The notes under the pieces were generated by a model. The model had not been told where the DNA came from and searched no databases. It saw nothing but the letters and a program-made list of their open reading frames with translations. The position numbers were made by a program, and so were the translations under genes. A stretch of 64,000 bases of DNA, from assembly GCA_043421945.1 (NCBI GenBank), contig JBHOGO010000004.1:1-64000 (forward strand), given 5' to 3'. Within the stretch, counting starts at the first letter, position 1; every line of letters begins with the position of its first letter. This stretch comes from Thaumasiovibrio sp043421945 (GTDB lineage Bacteria; Pseudomonadota; Gammaproteobacteria; Enterobacterales; Vibrionaceae). This document shows positions 45,463 to 54,651 of this stretch, one piece after another.

Positions 45463-46041
45463 ATGGGCGAGCATTTAACAGACAAAGTGTTGATAGAACG
45501 CGTACAGCAAGGTGATAAACAGGCGTTTAACTTGCTAGTACAAAAATATCAAAACAAAGTATGTAACTTAGTGGCACGTTACGTCAGCAATAGCGGTGAT
45601 GTGCCAGACGTCGCACAGGAAGCCTTCATCAAAGCTTATCGAGCTTTACCTGGGTTTCGAGGGGAGAGTGCGTTTTACACTTGGTTATACCGCATTGCGG
45701 TGAATACAGCGAAAAATTATCTTGTTGCCCAAGGACGTAGACCGCCAGCGTCAGATATTGATGCAGAAGATGCGGAATATTACGAAAGTGGCAGTGCATT
45801 GAAAGAAATTTCGAACCCTGAGAACATCATGTTGTCAGATGAGATTAAGAGAGTTGTATTCAATACCATTGAAAACTTGCCAGACGATTTGAAGACGGCC
45901 ATTACATTACGCGAGCTCGATGGACTGAGTTACGAAGAAATTGCTGAAGTAATGGCTTGCCCTGTGGGTACGGTACGTTCGCGTATCTTCCGTGCTCGAG
46001 AGGCGGTAGAAAAACAGATCAAACCCTTGTTGCATCGCTAA
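45463..46041 (+). CDS. rpoE: RNA polymerase sigma factor RpoE
   Basis: 192 residues, an ECF sigma factor for the envelope stress response. Region 2 is visible in NLVARYVSNSGDVPDVAQEAFIKAYRALPGFRG and region 4 in LRELDGLSYEEIAEVMACPVGTVRSRIFRAR. An AGGAG site precedes the ATG. It heads the rpoE-rseA-rseB operon; RseA holds it inactive at the membrane until stress-induced proteolysis. Confidence 0.98.
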   Translation: MGEHLTDKVLIERVQQGDKQAFNLLVQKYQNKVCNLVARYVSNSGDVPDVAQEAFIKAYRALPGFRGESAFYTWLYRIAVNTAKNYLVAQGRRPPASDIDAEDAEYYESGSALKEISNPENIMLSDEIKRVVFNTIENLPDDLKTAITLRELDGLSYEEIAEVMACPVGTVRSRIFRAREAVEKQIKPLLHR

Positions 46042-46074
46042 TGAGTGCATCACTAAAACCGGAGCTTAAGTTTC

Positions 46075-46776
46075 ATGTCAAACAGAAACAACATGACAGA
46101 CCGTAATGATCTCGTTGACAAAGAGTTGTTGTCTGCCTTAGTTGATGGCGAATTACAGGACGATTCGCTACTAGATAGCCTTGCTCATGATTCCGAACAT
46201 GCCTTGACATGGCAGGATTACCATTTGATTGGTGATGTCATGCGTGGCGACACACCGCAGTCGAGTGACTGGGATATTGCTGCGAATGTCGCAGCGGCCC
46301 TAGAAGATGAGCCGGCACATCAGATCGTCGAGACAGCGCTTGAAGACGTCGCGCCAGTTCATAAGGTGTCGGCCCCCGTCATTCCTATTGAGTCTCAGCC
46401 TCAACCTGATGTCGTTCGTCGACAGATGCCGAGTTGGTTACGTAATTTTGGTCAAATAGCCACAGCAGCCTGTGTCTCATTGGCCGTTATTATTGGTGTT
46501 CAGCAGTATAATGGTGGAGAAGAGCTAGTGAATGTGCCTGCGGCCGTTCCTGTGCTTGAAACCGTGCCATTTGCGGGTAGTGCTCAACCTGTTAGCCTCT
46601 CTACTCGACCGACAGCCGTGCAAACCAATGCAGCTCCTTCTGAAGCGCAATTGATGGAGCAACGCCGTCGTATTAATGCAATGCTTCAGGATTACGAATT
46701 GCAGTTACGCTTGAACGCTGAAGATGGCAGTATTGACCGTAGTATTATGGAACAACAAACGCAGGCTAGTGAGTGA
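46075..46776 (+). CDS. rseA: anti-sigma-E factor RseA
   Basis: 233 residues. The cytoplasmic N-terminal domain (LLSALVDGELQDD near 18-30, DYHLIGDVMRGD near 48-59) binds RpoE. One transmembrane helix lies at about 126-142 (FGQIATAACVSLAVIIG), and the periplasmic tail is where RseB binds and DegS cuts. GTGA overlap with rseB shows coupling. An in-frame ATG six codons in is an alternative start. Confidence 0.96.
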   Translation: MSNRNNMTDRNDLVDKELLSALVDGELQDDSLLDSLAHDSEHALTWQDYHLIGDVMRGDTPQSSDWDIAANVAAALEDEPAHQIVETALEDVAPVHKVSAPVIPIESQPQPDVVRRQMPSWLRNFGQIATAACVSLAVIIGVQQYNGGEELVNVPAAVPVLETVPFAGSAQPVSLSTRPTAVQTNAAPSEAQLMEQRRRINAMLQDYELQLRLNAEDGSIDRSIMEQQTQASE

Positions 46777-47765
46777 TCGGATTGAAACCCGCTATATTGT
46801 CCGTTGGGTGCCTAGTGATAGGTGCTCTTGGGACGATGCCGCTGAGTGCGGCAACAGAAACAGCTCCGCCTTCTGCTGAAGCGATCATCGAGGCAATGGA
46901 TGATGCAAGCCGTCACTCGACTTATGAACTCTCGTATATATTGATCAAGCAAAATAGCATTGAGCCTATTCGTTATCGACGCATGACCCGAGAAGATGAC
47001 TCAGTGCTCGCTCATCTCTCATATTTAAGCGGTCCCGCTCGCGAAGTGATTCAGAATGGTGAGCAGGTAAGCTATTACGAGCCGGGTATTGATCCCTATA
47101 CCATCAGTAGTAACCGCATGGTGGCATCTTTACCACCAGTGATGCTCGCTGATATAGAAGCGCTCGGTGAAAGCTATGATTTTATTTCCATGGGACGTGC
47201 ACGTGAAGCGGGTGTGATTTGTAACGTCGTGCGTATTGCTCCCAAAGATGGTCAGCGCTACTCCTACCTTCTTTGGATTGATGAAGAAAATCATCTGGTG
47301 ATGCGTGCAGATTTACTTGACCGAGACGGAGAGCCTTTAGAGCAATTCCGCGTGGTTTCGCATTCAGTCGGTGGTGATTTAGACGTTGTGATGGCGCGCT
47401 TGGATAATGTTGATTACCCGCCAGTCGTCCCTCTCCCTTTCCGTACTAAAACGGAGTTGAACTGGGATGTTCAATGGCTGCCACATGGCTTTGATGTCAT
47501 TGCAGGCAATAAGCACCGCCTGATTAGCTCACAGCGCCCTGTAGAAAGTCGCTTGTATACTGATGGCTTGTTTAGCTTTTCAGTGTATGTTGCTGAGGCT
47601 GATAGCTTCACGATGCGTGAGCAGCTTGTTCGTCAGGGACGTCGAACCTTACACAGTTATGCCCTGCAAGGTTTCGAAGTGTCTGTGGTTGGGGATATTC
47701 CTCCATCAACAGCAAAATTGATCGCTGAATCTGTTATTTTGAATCCCAGAGGTACCGAAAAATAG
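46773..47765 (+). CDS. rseB: sigma-E regulatory protein RseB
   Basis: 330 residues from a GTG overlapping the rseA stop. A signal peptide ends near LSAAT, giving a periplasmic protein. The MucB/RseB N-terminal domain (HSTYELSYILIKQNSIEPIRYRR-like, about 40-210) resembles lipoprotein-binding folds, and a smaller C-terminal domain contacts RseA. It protects RseA from DegS cleavage and senses lipopolysaccharide or lipoprotein stress. Confidence 0.95.
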   Translation: MIGLKPAILSVGCLVIGALGTMPLSAATETAPPSAEAIIEAMDDASRHSTYELSYILIKQNSIEPIRYRRMTREDDSVLAHLSYLSGPAREVIQNGEQVSYYEPGIDPYTISSNRMVASLPPVMLADIEALGESYDFISMGRAREAGVICNVVRIAPKDGQRYSYLLWIDEENHLVMRADLLDRDGEPLEQFRVVSHSVGGDLDVVMARLDNVDYPPVVPLPFRTKTELNWDVQWLPHGFDVIAGNKHRLISSQRPVESRLYTDGLFSFSVYVAEADSFTMREQLVRQGRRTLHSYALQGFEVSVVGDIPPSTAKLIAESVILNPRGTEK

Positions 47766-47787
47766 TCCGCTATTTTTTTGCCGGAAC

Positions 47788-47812
47788 AAAGGAGCCGATG
47801 GCTCCTTTTTTA
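47788..47812 (+). terminator. intrinsic terminator between rseB and rseC
   Basis: The stem AAAGGAGCC / GGCTCCTTT with a three-base loop is followed by T residues. It would end or attenuate the rpoE-rseA-rseB transcript before rseC. Confidence 0.82.
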
Positions 47813-47855
47813 TTACCTGTTATACTCGCGACAGGTAGATAAATAGGTGACGAAA

Positions 47856-48353
47856 ATGATGACCTCCCTTGCTACAGTCATAGCGACTGAGTCTAATGCC
47901 ATACTGGTGAGTTGCCAGCAGCAAAGTAGTTGCGGTCATTGTAGTAATCGTGACAGTTGCGGTACGGGAATTGTCAGTAAAGTCATGCCGGGAAAACAAC
48001 ACCAAATCAGAATTGAAACTGAGCAACCTGCGAGTGTTGGTCAGGTCGTTGAGATTGGTTTACCCGAAGAGAGCCTATTGCAATCGGCTCTGTTAGTTTA
48101 TTTAGTCCCATTGATCGCGTTAGTCGTTGGAGCAGCGATTGGTGATTGGTGGTTTGCCACCTTAGCCAATGGCAGTGAGCTTGGAACGATAGCCACAGCG
48201 TTCGGTTTTGGGGGCGGTGCGTTTTGGATAGTCAAGCATATCGCACGCCGTCATGAGCATCAAAGTGCTTATCAACCAACCCTGCTTCGCGTGTTTGGAG
48301 ACCCTTTGTCTGCTAACATGGTGATAAATGCCACAGATCAAGATAGCGAGTAG
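47856..48353 (+). CDS. rseC: SoxR-reducing / sigma-E regulatory protein RseC
   Basis: About 165 residues from ATG 47856, with TAGGTGA just upstream; GTG 47847 and ATG 47859 are alternatives. The N-terminal half has four Cys (SSCGHCSNRDSCG) that match the RseC/RsxC-type cluster. Two transmembrane helices lie near residues 75-95 and 103-125. RseC is linked to SoxR reduction and weakly to sigma-E control. A terminator separates it from rseB. Confidence 0.92.
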   Translation: MMTSLATVIATESNAILVSCQQQSSCGHCSNRDSCGTGIVSKVMPGKQHQIRIETEQPASVGQVVEIGLPEESLLQSALLVYLVPLIALVVGAAIGDWWFATLANGSELGTIATAFGFGGGAFWIVKHIARRHEHQSAYQPTLLRVFGDPLSANMVINATDQDSE

Positions 48354-48420
48354 CGGGGAAATTCGGTAGAATCCCGCTCTTATTGATCCCTATTCATTAA
48401 ACGAGTTAGTCACGCCATTC

Positions 48421-50217
48421 ATGAAGCACATTCGTAACTTTTCGATTATTGCCCATATCGACCACGGTAAGTCGACCCTTTCAGACCGATTAATTCAGGT
48501 GTGTGGAGGTCTTTCCGAGCGCGAAATGGACGCTCAAGTTCTAGATTCAATGGACTTAGAGCGTGAACGCGGTATTACTATCAAGGCTCAGAGCGTGACG
48601 CTCAATTATAAAGCCCAAGATGGTGATACCTACCAACTAAACTTTATCGACACCCCTGGACACGTTGACTTCGCTTACGAAGTATCTCGTTCCCTTGCCG
48701 CTTGTGAAGGCGCGCTGTTGGTGGTCGATGCTGGTCAGGGCGTAGAAGCTCAAACACTAGCAAACTGCTACACAGCGATCGAAATGGATCTTGAGGTAGT
48801 GCCAATCTTGAATAAGATTGATTTGCCTGCTGCTGATCCCGAGCGCGTTTCCGAGGAGATTGAAGAGATCGTCGGCATCGATGCGCTAGATGCGACTCGC
48901 TGTTCAGCGAAAACAGGTCTGGGTGTTGATGATGTACTTGAAAACATCGTACGTTCGATCCCCGCTCCAGAGGGTGATCCAGAAGCACCATTACAGGCTC
49001 TGATCATTGACTCATGGTTTGATAACTACTTAGGTGTTGTCTCTTTGGTCCGTATTAAAAACGGTAAACTGAAGAAAAATGACAAGATCAAAGTCATGAG
49101 TACTGGCCAAATCGTTGGTGTTGACCGTCTTGGTATCTTTACGCCAAAACAGGTTGATACGACTGAGCTGAATACCGGCGAAGTAGGTTGGGTTGTGTGT
49201 GGTCTTAAAGACATCACAGGCGCACCAGTCGGTGATACCTTGACGCTTGGAAAAGGCGGTAGTGAAGAAGCACTACCTGGCTTCCAAAAAGTGAAGCCAC
49301 AGGTATATGCTGGTCTCTTCCCTGTTTCTTCTGACGATTATGAAGATTTCCGTGATGCGCTTGGTAAGCTGAGCCTTAACGATGCGTCACTATTCTATGA
49401 GCCAGAAAGCTCTGCAGCACTAGGTTTCGGCTTCCGTTGTGGTTTCCTTGGTATGCTCCACATGGAGATTATCCAAGAGCGTCTAGAGCGTGAATACGAT
49501 CTTGACCTTATTACCACCGCACCAACGGTAGTATACGAAGTGACTAAAACGGACAAAGAAGTCCTCTACGTTGATAGCCCAGCGAAGCTGCCAGCGGTGA
49601 ATGACATTGAGACTATCGGTGAGCCAATTGCTCGCTGTAATATTCTTGTGCCAAGTGAGTACCTTGGCAACGTTATTACACTGTGTGTTGAAAAACGTGG
49701 TATGCAAGTTGATATGGTTTACCACGGTAACCAAGTCGCTTTGACCTACGATATTCCAATGGCTGAAGTAGTACTGGATTTCTTCGACCGTTTGAAATCA
49801 ACTTCGCGTGGTTATGCATCACTCGATTATAATTTCCATGAATACCTAGCATCAGACATGGTGCGTGTGGACATTATCTTGAACGGTGAGCGTGTTGATG
49901 CGCTTGCGATTATTACGCACAAAGATAATGCACAAGGTCGTGGTCGCTTGTTGGTTGAGAAGATGAAAGAGTTCATCCCTCGTCAAATGTTCGACATTGC
50001 GATTCAAGCCGCAATTGGTAACCACATTATCGCGCGTTCTACGGTTAAACAGCTTCGTAAAAACGTAATCGCGAAGTGTTACGGTGGTGACGTGAGTCGT
50101 AAGAAGAAACTATTGCAGAAGCAAAAAGAAGGTAAGAAGCGTATGAAGCAAGTCGGTAACGTCGAACTGCCTCAAGAAGCATTCTTAGCGATTTTGCATG
50201 TTGGTAAAGATAAATAA
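48421..50217 (+). CDS. lepA: elongation factor 4 (LepA)
   Basis: 598 residues, full length. This GTPase acts on ribosomes during translation initiation, back-translocation or 30S assembly. The G1 loop [10 protein letters not shown] is at residues 10-19, DTPGHVDF near 78 and [10 protein letters not shown] near 132. The C-terminal domain with [18 protein letters not shown] is specific to LepA. It is followed by lepB after 13 bp, the ancestral pair. Confidence 0.98.
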   Translation: MKHIRNFSIIAHIDHGKSTLSDRLIQVCGGLSEREMDAQVLDSMDLERERGITIKAQSVTLNYKAQDGDTYQLNFIDTPGHVDFAYEVSRSLAACEGALLVVDAGQGVEAQTLANCYTAIEMDLEVVPILNKIDLPAADPERVSEEIEEIVGIDALDATRCSAKTGLGVDDVLENIVRSIPAPEGDPEAPLQALIIDSWFDNYLGVVSLVRIKNGKLKKNDKIKVMSTGQIVGVDRLGIFTPKQVDTTELNTGEVGWVVCGLKDITGAPVGDTLTLGKGGSEEALPGFQKVKPQVYAGLFPVSSDDYEDFRDALGKLSLNDASLFYEPESSAALGFGFRCGFLGMLHMEIIQERLEREYDLDLITTAPTVVYEVTKTDKEVLYVDSPAKLPAVNDIETIGEPIARCNILVPSEYLGNVITLCVEKRGMQVDMVYHGNQVALTYDIPMAEVVLDFFDRLKSTSRGYASLDYNFHEYLASDMVRVDIILNGERVDALAIITHKDNAQGRGRLLVEKMKEFIPRQMFDIAIQAAIGNHIIARSTVKQLRKNVIAKCYGGDVSRKKKLLQKQKEGKKRMKQVGNVELPQEAFLAILHVGKDK

Positions 50218-50230
50218 TTAGGGACGATTA

Positions 50231-51136
50231 ATGGCAAACTTGTTTTCCTTGCTGCTGGTATGTTTAACAGTAGTGACTGGCATTGTGTGGGCGCTCGACA
50301 AATACGTGTGGGCTCCACGCCGCCAACTCAAAGTTCAAGCTGCGGTTGAAGCGGCAGGGGGAGAAGTTGATGCCAATACTGCAGCATCAATTGCACAGCA
50401 ACCAGCGTGGGTAGAGAATGCAGCTTCTACCTTTCCGGTGATTGCATTTGTATTGGTGCTGCGGTCATTTATATATGAGCCGTTCCAAATTCCTTCGGGT
50501 TCTATGATGCCAACGTTGTTGGTTGGTGACTTTATTCTTGTTGAAAAGTTCTCTTATGGTCTTCGCGATCCAGTGGTTCGTCATAAGTTCTTAGAGACTG
50601 GTGAGCCAGAGCGTGGCGACGTGGCGGTATTTAAATACCCACCTCAGCCTAATATTGATTACATCAAGCGTGTGATTGGTTTGCCTGGAGATGTTGTTCG
50701 TTATGATGCTGTCTCAAAGCAGCTATGTGTGCAGCCGAAAGGTGAATCAACGTGTGCTCGCGTTGAGCAGAGCAATCAGGTAAACAGTATCTTCAACGAT
50801 GGTTTCACGACTCTAGAACAACGAGATGAGGCACTAACTGATGATCTGACCTATCAGATCCTAGCCAACCCATCAAAACGTGACCGAGTGATGGCTTATC
50901 AGCCTAACGTGGGTCGTAGTGAGTGGGTTGTGCCTGAAGGTCAGTATTTCATGATGGGTGATAACCGCGATAACAGTGCAGATAGCCGTTACTGGGGTTT
51001 TGTTCCTGAAGAGAACTTAGTCGGTAAAGCCGTGGCAATTTGGATCAGTTTTGAGTTTGAACGTAGCGACGACAGTGTCCTACCTTCTTGGATCCCTACT
51101 GGTGTGCGTTTTAACCGCATCGGTGGCATAAAATAA
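50231..51136 (+). CDS. lepB: signal peptidase I
   Basis: 301 residues. It removes signal peptides from exported proteins in the inner membrane. Two N-terminal helices (about 3-22 and 66-80) precede the catalytic Ser91 in [10 protein letters not shown] and catalytic Lys146 in [26 protein letters not shown] near residue 240 is box E. AGGGA precedes the ATG. It lies between lepA and rnc. Confidence 0.97.
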   Translation: MANLFSLLLVCLTVVTGIVWALDKYVWAPRRQLKVQAAVEAAGGEVDANTAASIAQQPAWVENAASTFPVIAFVLVLRSFIYEPFQIPSGSMMPTLLVGDFILVEKFSYGLRDPVVRHKFLETGEPERGDVAVFKYPPQPNIDYIKRVIGLPGDVVRYDAVSKQLCVQPKGESTCARVEQSNQVNSIFNDGFTTLEQRDEALTDDLTYQILANPSKRDRVMAYQPNVGRSEWVVPEGQYFMMGDNRDNSADSRYWGFVPEENLVGKAVAIWISFEFERSDDSVLPSWIPTGVRFNRIGGIK

Positions 51137-51146
51137 ACGAGATACA

Positions 51147-51821
51147 ATGACATCTCTACTAAACAGATTAGAGCGTAAGCTCGAGTACACGTTTAATAGC
51201 CGTGACTTTTTGAACTTGGCGCTAACGCACCGTAGCGCCAACAGTCAACATAATGAACGCCTAGAGTTTCTAGGCGATTCAATTTTAAGCTTTGTTATTG
51301 CTGACGATTTATATCACCGTTTTCCTAAGGTGGATGAAGGTGATATGAGTCGTATGCGTGCGACGCTGGTAAGAGGAAAAACGCTTGCTGAGCTAGGACG
51401 CGAATTTGAATTGGGTGATGTGCTGAAACTTGGGCCTGGTGAGTTGAAGAGCGGTGGTTTTCGACGCGACTCTATTCTTGCTGATGCCGTTGAAGCTATC
51501 ATTGGCGCTATCTATTTAGATAGTGACCTGGAAACCGTTCGCCCAATCGTTCTTGGCTGGTACAAGAGTCGTCTGGATAGCATTCAGCCGGGTGTTGGAC
51601 AAAAAGATCCGAAAACACGACTACAAGAATTACTGCAAGGTAAACGCGCCCCATTACCTGTGTACACAGTGACACAAGTAAAAGGCGAAGCACATAACCA
51701 AGAATTCACGGTTCAATGTGAAGTAACAGGACTGGATAAACCTGTTGTGGGTAAAGGCAGCAGTCGGCGTAAGGCTGAGCAGACCGCTGCAGAATTGGCG
51801 CTAGGACGCTTAGAATCATGA
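51147..51821 (+). CDS. rnc: ribonuclease III
   Basis: 224 residues. It cleaves double-stranded RNA in rRNA and mRNA processing. The RNase III signature [11 protein letters not shown] lies near residue 38, with the second acidic site [13 protein letters not shown] near 114, and a dsRNA-binding domain occupies about 155-224. It overlaps era by 4 bp, the conserved rnc-era pair. Confidence 0.98.
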   Translation: MTSLLNRLERKLEYTFNSRDFLNLALTHRSANSQHNERLEFLGDSILSFVIADDLYHRFPKVDEGDMSRMRATLVRGKTLAELGREFELGDVLKLGPGELKSGGFRRDSILADAVEAIIGAIYLDSDLETVRPIVLGWYKSRLDSIQPGVGQKDPKTRLQELLQGKRAPLPVYTVTQVKGEAHNQEFTVQCEVTGLDKPVVGKGSSRRKAEQTAAELALGRLES

Positions 51822-52723
51822 CAGATACAACACATTGCGGATTTATTGCTATTGTTGGCCGCCCAAATGTCGGCAAATCAACATTAATAAACCGATTAGT
51901 GGGTCAAAAACTCTCTATTACATCGCGTAAGCCACAAACAACACGTCACCGTATTATGGGTGTTGATACGCGCGATGGTTATCAAGCTGTCTACGTTGAT
52001 ACCCCTGGGCTACACATCGAAGAGAAGCGAACGATTAACCGTTTGATGAACCGTGCTGCGAGCAGTTCATTAACTGATGTTGAGCTAGTCCTCTTCCTTG
52101 TCGATGGCACTATTTGGACTGACGATGACGAAATGGTATTGAATAAGCTGGTTAAATCAGGCTTACCAACCGTTATCCTTGTTAATAAAGTCGATAATGT
52201 AAAAGATAAACACGAGCTATTTCCTCACTTAGAGCACCTTTCTAAGAAGATGGAATTCGTGGACGTTGTGCCTATTTCTGCAAAGCATGGTACTAACGTT
52301 GATGCGGTTGAAAAGATTGTTCGTGAACACCTACCTGAAGGGGAATACTACTTCCCAGAAGAGTATGTGACAGACCGTTCTCAACGCTTTATGGCATCTG
52401 AAATTATCCGTGAAAAGCTAATGCGTTTCACGGGTGATGAACTGCCATATTCTGTGACGGTTGAAATCGAACGTTTCGATTACAACCCTGAAACCGATGG
52501 CTTCCAAATTAACGGTTTGATTCTGGTTGAGCGAAAAGGCCAGAAGAAAATGGTTATCGGTAAAGGCGGCGACAAGATCAAAACGATCGGGCGTGAAGCA
52601 CGTCTTGATATGGAAGACTTGTTCGAGCGTAAAGTTTACCTAGAGCTCTGGGTGAAAGTGAAATCCGGTTGGGCTGATGACGAACGTGCATTGCGCAGCT
52701 TGGGTTACATTGACGATCTATAA
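51818..52723 (+). CDS. era: GTPase Era
   Basis: 301 residues. Era binds 16S rRNA and takes part in 30S assembly and cell cycle control. The G1 loop GRPNVGKST is at residues 14-22, DTPG near 62, NKVD near 123, and a C-terminal KH domain around 220-280 contains [13 protein letters not shown]. Coupled to rnc by an ATGA overlap. Confidence 0.98.
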   Translation: MTDTTHCGFIAIVGRPNVGKSTLINRLVGQKLSITSRKPQTTRHRIMGVDTRDGYQAVYVDTPGLHIEEKRTINRLMNRAASSSLTDVELVLFLVDGTIWTDDDEMVLNKLVKSGLPTVILVNKVDNVKDKHELFPHLEHLSKKMEFVDVVPISAKHGTNVDAVEKIVREHLPEGEYYFPEEYVTDRSQRFMASEIIREKLMRFTGDELPYSVTVEIERFDYNPETDGFQINGLILVERKGQKKMVIGKGGDKIKTIGREARLDMEDLFERKVYLELWVKVKSGWADDERALRSLGYIDDL

Positions 52724-52735
52724 CGACAGATCGCA

Positions 52736-53446
52736 ATGGAAGGGTTACAGCGCTGCTTTGTGATTCATGCTCGTCCCTATAGTGAAACGAGTTTGATTGT
52801 CGATGTCTTTAGCGAGACACAAGGTCGCTTGACTGTAATGGCTAAGGGAGCGCGTGCTAAGCGCTCTCCTTTAAAAGGTGCACTGCAACCCTTCACGCCT
52901 TTACTGCTCAAATGGAGCGGTAAAGCCGGAATGAAGACACTCCGCCATGCTGAACCTATCAGCTTGGCGCTTCCTCTAAGTGGTCCGATGCTCTATTCGG
53001 CACTCTACCTTAATGAAATCCTTGCTAGGGTGCTTGAACAACACACTGCATACCCTCAACTCTTTCTTGATTACCTCAACGCTTTAAGAGAGTTAGCACA
53101 AACCCAAAATCCAGAACCTGCGTTACGACGCTTTGAGCTAGCGCTGTTAATACACCTAGGCTATGGTATTGATTTTTTACACTGTGCTGGTAGTGGCGAA
53201 GACGTTTCGGATAGTATGACCTACCGCTTTCGAGAGCAGCAGGGCTTTATTGCATCAATGATGCAAGGGCAATTAACGTTTACTGGGCGTCAACTCAGAG
53301 CCATCGCAGAACGTACCTTTGAAACACAAGATCAATTACAGGCTGCCAAGCGCTTTACTCGCATCGCGTTAAAGCCATACTTGGGGTCAAAACCGATAAA
53401 AAGCCGGGAGCTCTTTCTCCCCCGGTCAAGGAGTACCGAAAAATGA
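52736..53446 (+). CDS. recO: DNA repair protein RecO
   Basis: 236 residues. RecO helps load RecA on SSB-coated DNA in the RecFOR pathway. The N-terminal OB fold ([20 protein letters not shown] and [23 protein letters not shown]) and a helical C-terminal domain are visible. It lacks the four-Cys zinc site found in some Gram-positive RecO proteins, as is normal in gammaproteobacteria. Overlaps pdxJ by 4 bp. Confidence 0.95.
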   Translation: MEGLQRCFVIHARPYSETSLIVDVFSETQGRLTVMAKGARAKRSPLKGALQPFTPLLLKWSGKAGMKTLRHAEPISLALPLSGPMLYSALYLNEILARVLEQHTAYPQLFLDYLNALRELAQTQNPEPALRRFELALLIHLGYGIDFLHCAGSGEDVSDSMTYRFREQQGFIASMMQGQLTFTGRQLRAIAERTFETQDQLQAAKRFTRIALKPYLGSKPIKSRELFLPRSRSTEK

Positions 53447-54174
53447 ATCCAATTTTGTTAGGGGTTAATATCGATCATATCGCGACATTACGTAATGCTC
53501 GTGGTACGAAATACCCAGATCCTGTTCATGCTGCTGATGTTGCAGAACGCGCTGGTGCGGATGGCATTACTATCCACCTTCGTGAAGATCGCCGCCATAT
53601 CACTGATCGCGATGTGCGTGTGCTTCGTGAAACACTGCAAACCCGCATGAACCTTGAAATGGCCGTGACGGATGAAATGGTTGGCATTGCATTAGAAGTT
53701 AAGCCTGAGTTTGTTTGCCTAGTGCCAGAAAAGCGAGAAGAGCTAACCACAGAAGGTGGTTTAGATGTTGTTGGTCAATTTGATCGCGTGAAAGCAGCGA
53801 CAGAGAAGCTTACTGCCGCGGGTATTGAAGTCTCACTGTTCATCGACCCAGATCGTGAGCAAATTGATGCTGCCGTCGCGTGCGGTGCACCGTATATTGA
53901 ACTTCACACTGGTCACTATGCTGAAGCGACAACAGAGTCAGCGCAGCAAGATGAGCTGAAAAAAGTCTCTGCAGCGGCGACCTATGCGCACGATAAAGGT
54001 CTTAAAGTGAATGCAGGCCATGGTCTGACGTATCACAACATCAAACCTATTGCAGCGTTACCTGAGTTGATCGAATTAAACATTGGTCACTCTATTATTG
54101 GCCGTGCAACATTTGATGGTTTAGCGAAAGCTGTCGCAGACATGAAAGCTGAAATGTTGGAAGCACGTCGTTAA
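53443..54174 (+). CDS. pdxJ: pyridoxine 5'-phosphate synthase
   Basis: 243 residues. PdxJ condenses 3-amino-2-oxopropyl phosphate and deoxyxylulose 5-phosphate in vitamin B6 synthesis. [17 protein letters not shown] at the N-terminus, HLREDRRHI near residue 46 and [11 protein letters not shown] near 190 are conserved. epd at 11.7 kb supplies the same pathway. It overlaps recO and abuts acpS (TAATG). Confidence 0.98.
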   Translation: MNPILLGVNIDHIATLRNARGTKYPDPVHAADVAERAGADGITIHLREDRRHITDRDVRVLRETLQTRMNLEMAVTDEMVGIALEVKPEFVCLVPEKREELTTEGGLDVVGQFDRVKAATEKLTAAGIEVSLFIDPDREQIDAAVACGAPYIELHTGHYAEATTESAQQDELKKVSAAATYAHDKGLKVNAGHGLTYHNIKPIAALPELIELNIGHSIIGRATFDGLAKAVADMKAEMLEARR

Positions 54175-54554
54175 TGGCGATTTTAGGTGTTGGTACCGAT
54201 ATTTGTCAGATAGACCGAGTGGAAGGCAGTGTGTCTCGGCTCGGCGATGCATTTGCAAAGCGGATACTCACCGACGCTGAACTTGTCCAATATCATGCCC
54301 GTACTCAGCCACATCGCTTTTTAGCCAAACGTTTTGCAGCGAAAGAAGCGGCATCAAAGGCACTAGGAACGGGTATTGCCGCTGGTGTCTCGTTTCAACA
54401 TTTTGAAATCAGTAATGATGAAAAAGGGAAGCCGCTGTTATCTTTGTATGGTAAAGCATTGCAACTTTTTGAGTCGATGGAAGGGCGTAGTATTCATCTC
54501 AGCATCTCTGACGAGAAACACTATGCTGTTGCGACGGTGATATTTGAATCTTGA
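54174..54554 (+). CDS. acpS: holo-acyl-carrier-protein synthase
   Basis: 126 residues. It transfers phosphopantetheine from CoA to acyl carrier protein. [13 protein letters not shown] contains the Mg-binding Asp, and [15 protein letters not shown] the catalytic Glu and Lys. It shares a base with the pdxJ stop and closes the lepA-to-acpS run. Confidence 0.97.
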   Translation: MAILGVGTDICQIDRVEGSVSRLGDAFAKRILTDAELVQYHARTQPHRFLAKRFAAKEAASKALGTGIAAGVSFQHFEISNDEKGKPLLSLYGKALQLFESMEGRSIHLSISDEKHYAVATVIFES

Positions 54555-54593
54555 ACAACGCGGTGCTCGCGATGGTAAGCAATACGGCATAAA

Positions 54594-54623
54594 AAAGGCT
54601 GAGTAGATGATACTCAGCCTTTT
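54594..54623. terminator. bidirectional terminator between acpS and barA
   Basis: A 12-bp stem (AAAGGCTGAGTA / TACTCAGCCTTT) with a five-base loop lies between converging genes. T-rich tracts lie on both strands. Confidence 0.9.
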
Positions 54624-54651
54624 GTTTTTTCATATCGTTCTTTTCTTCGCT

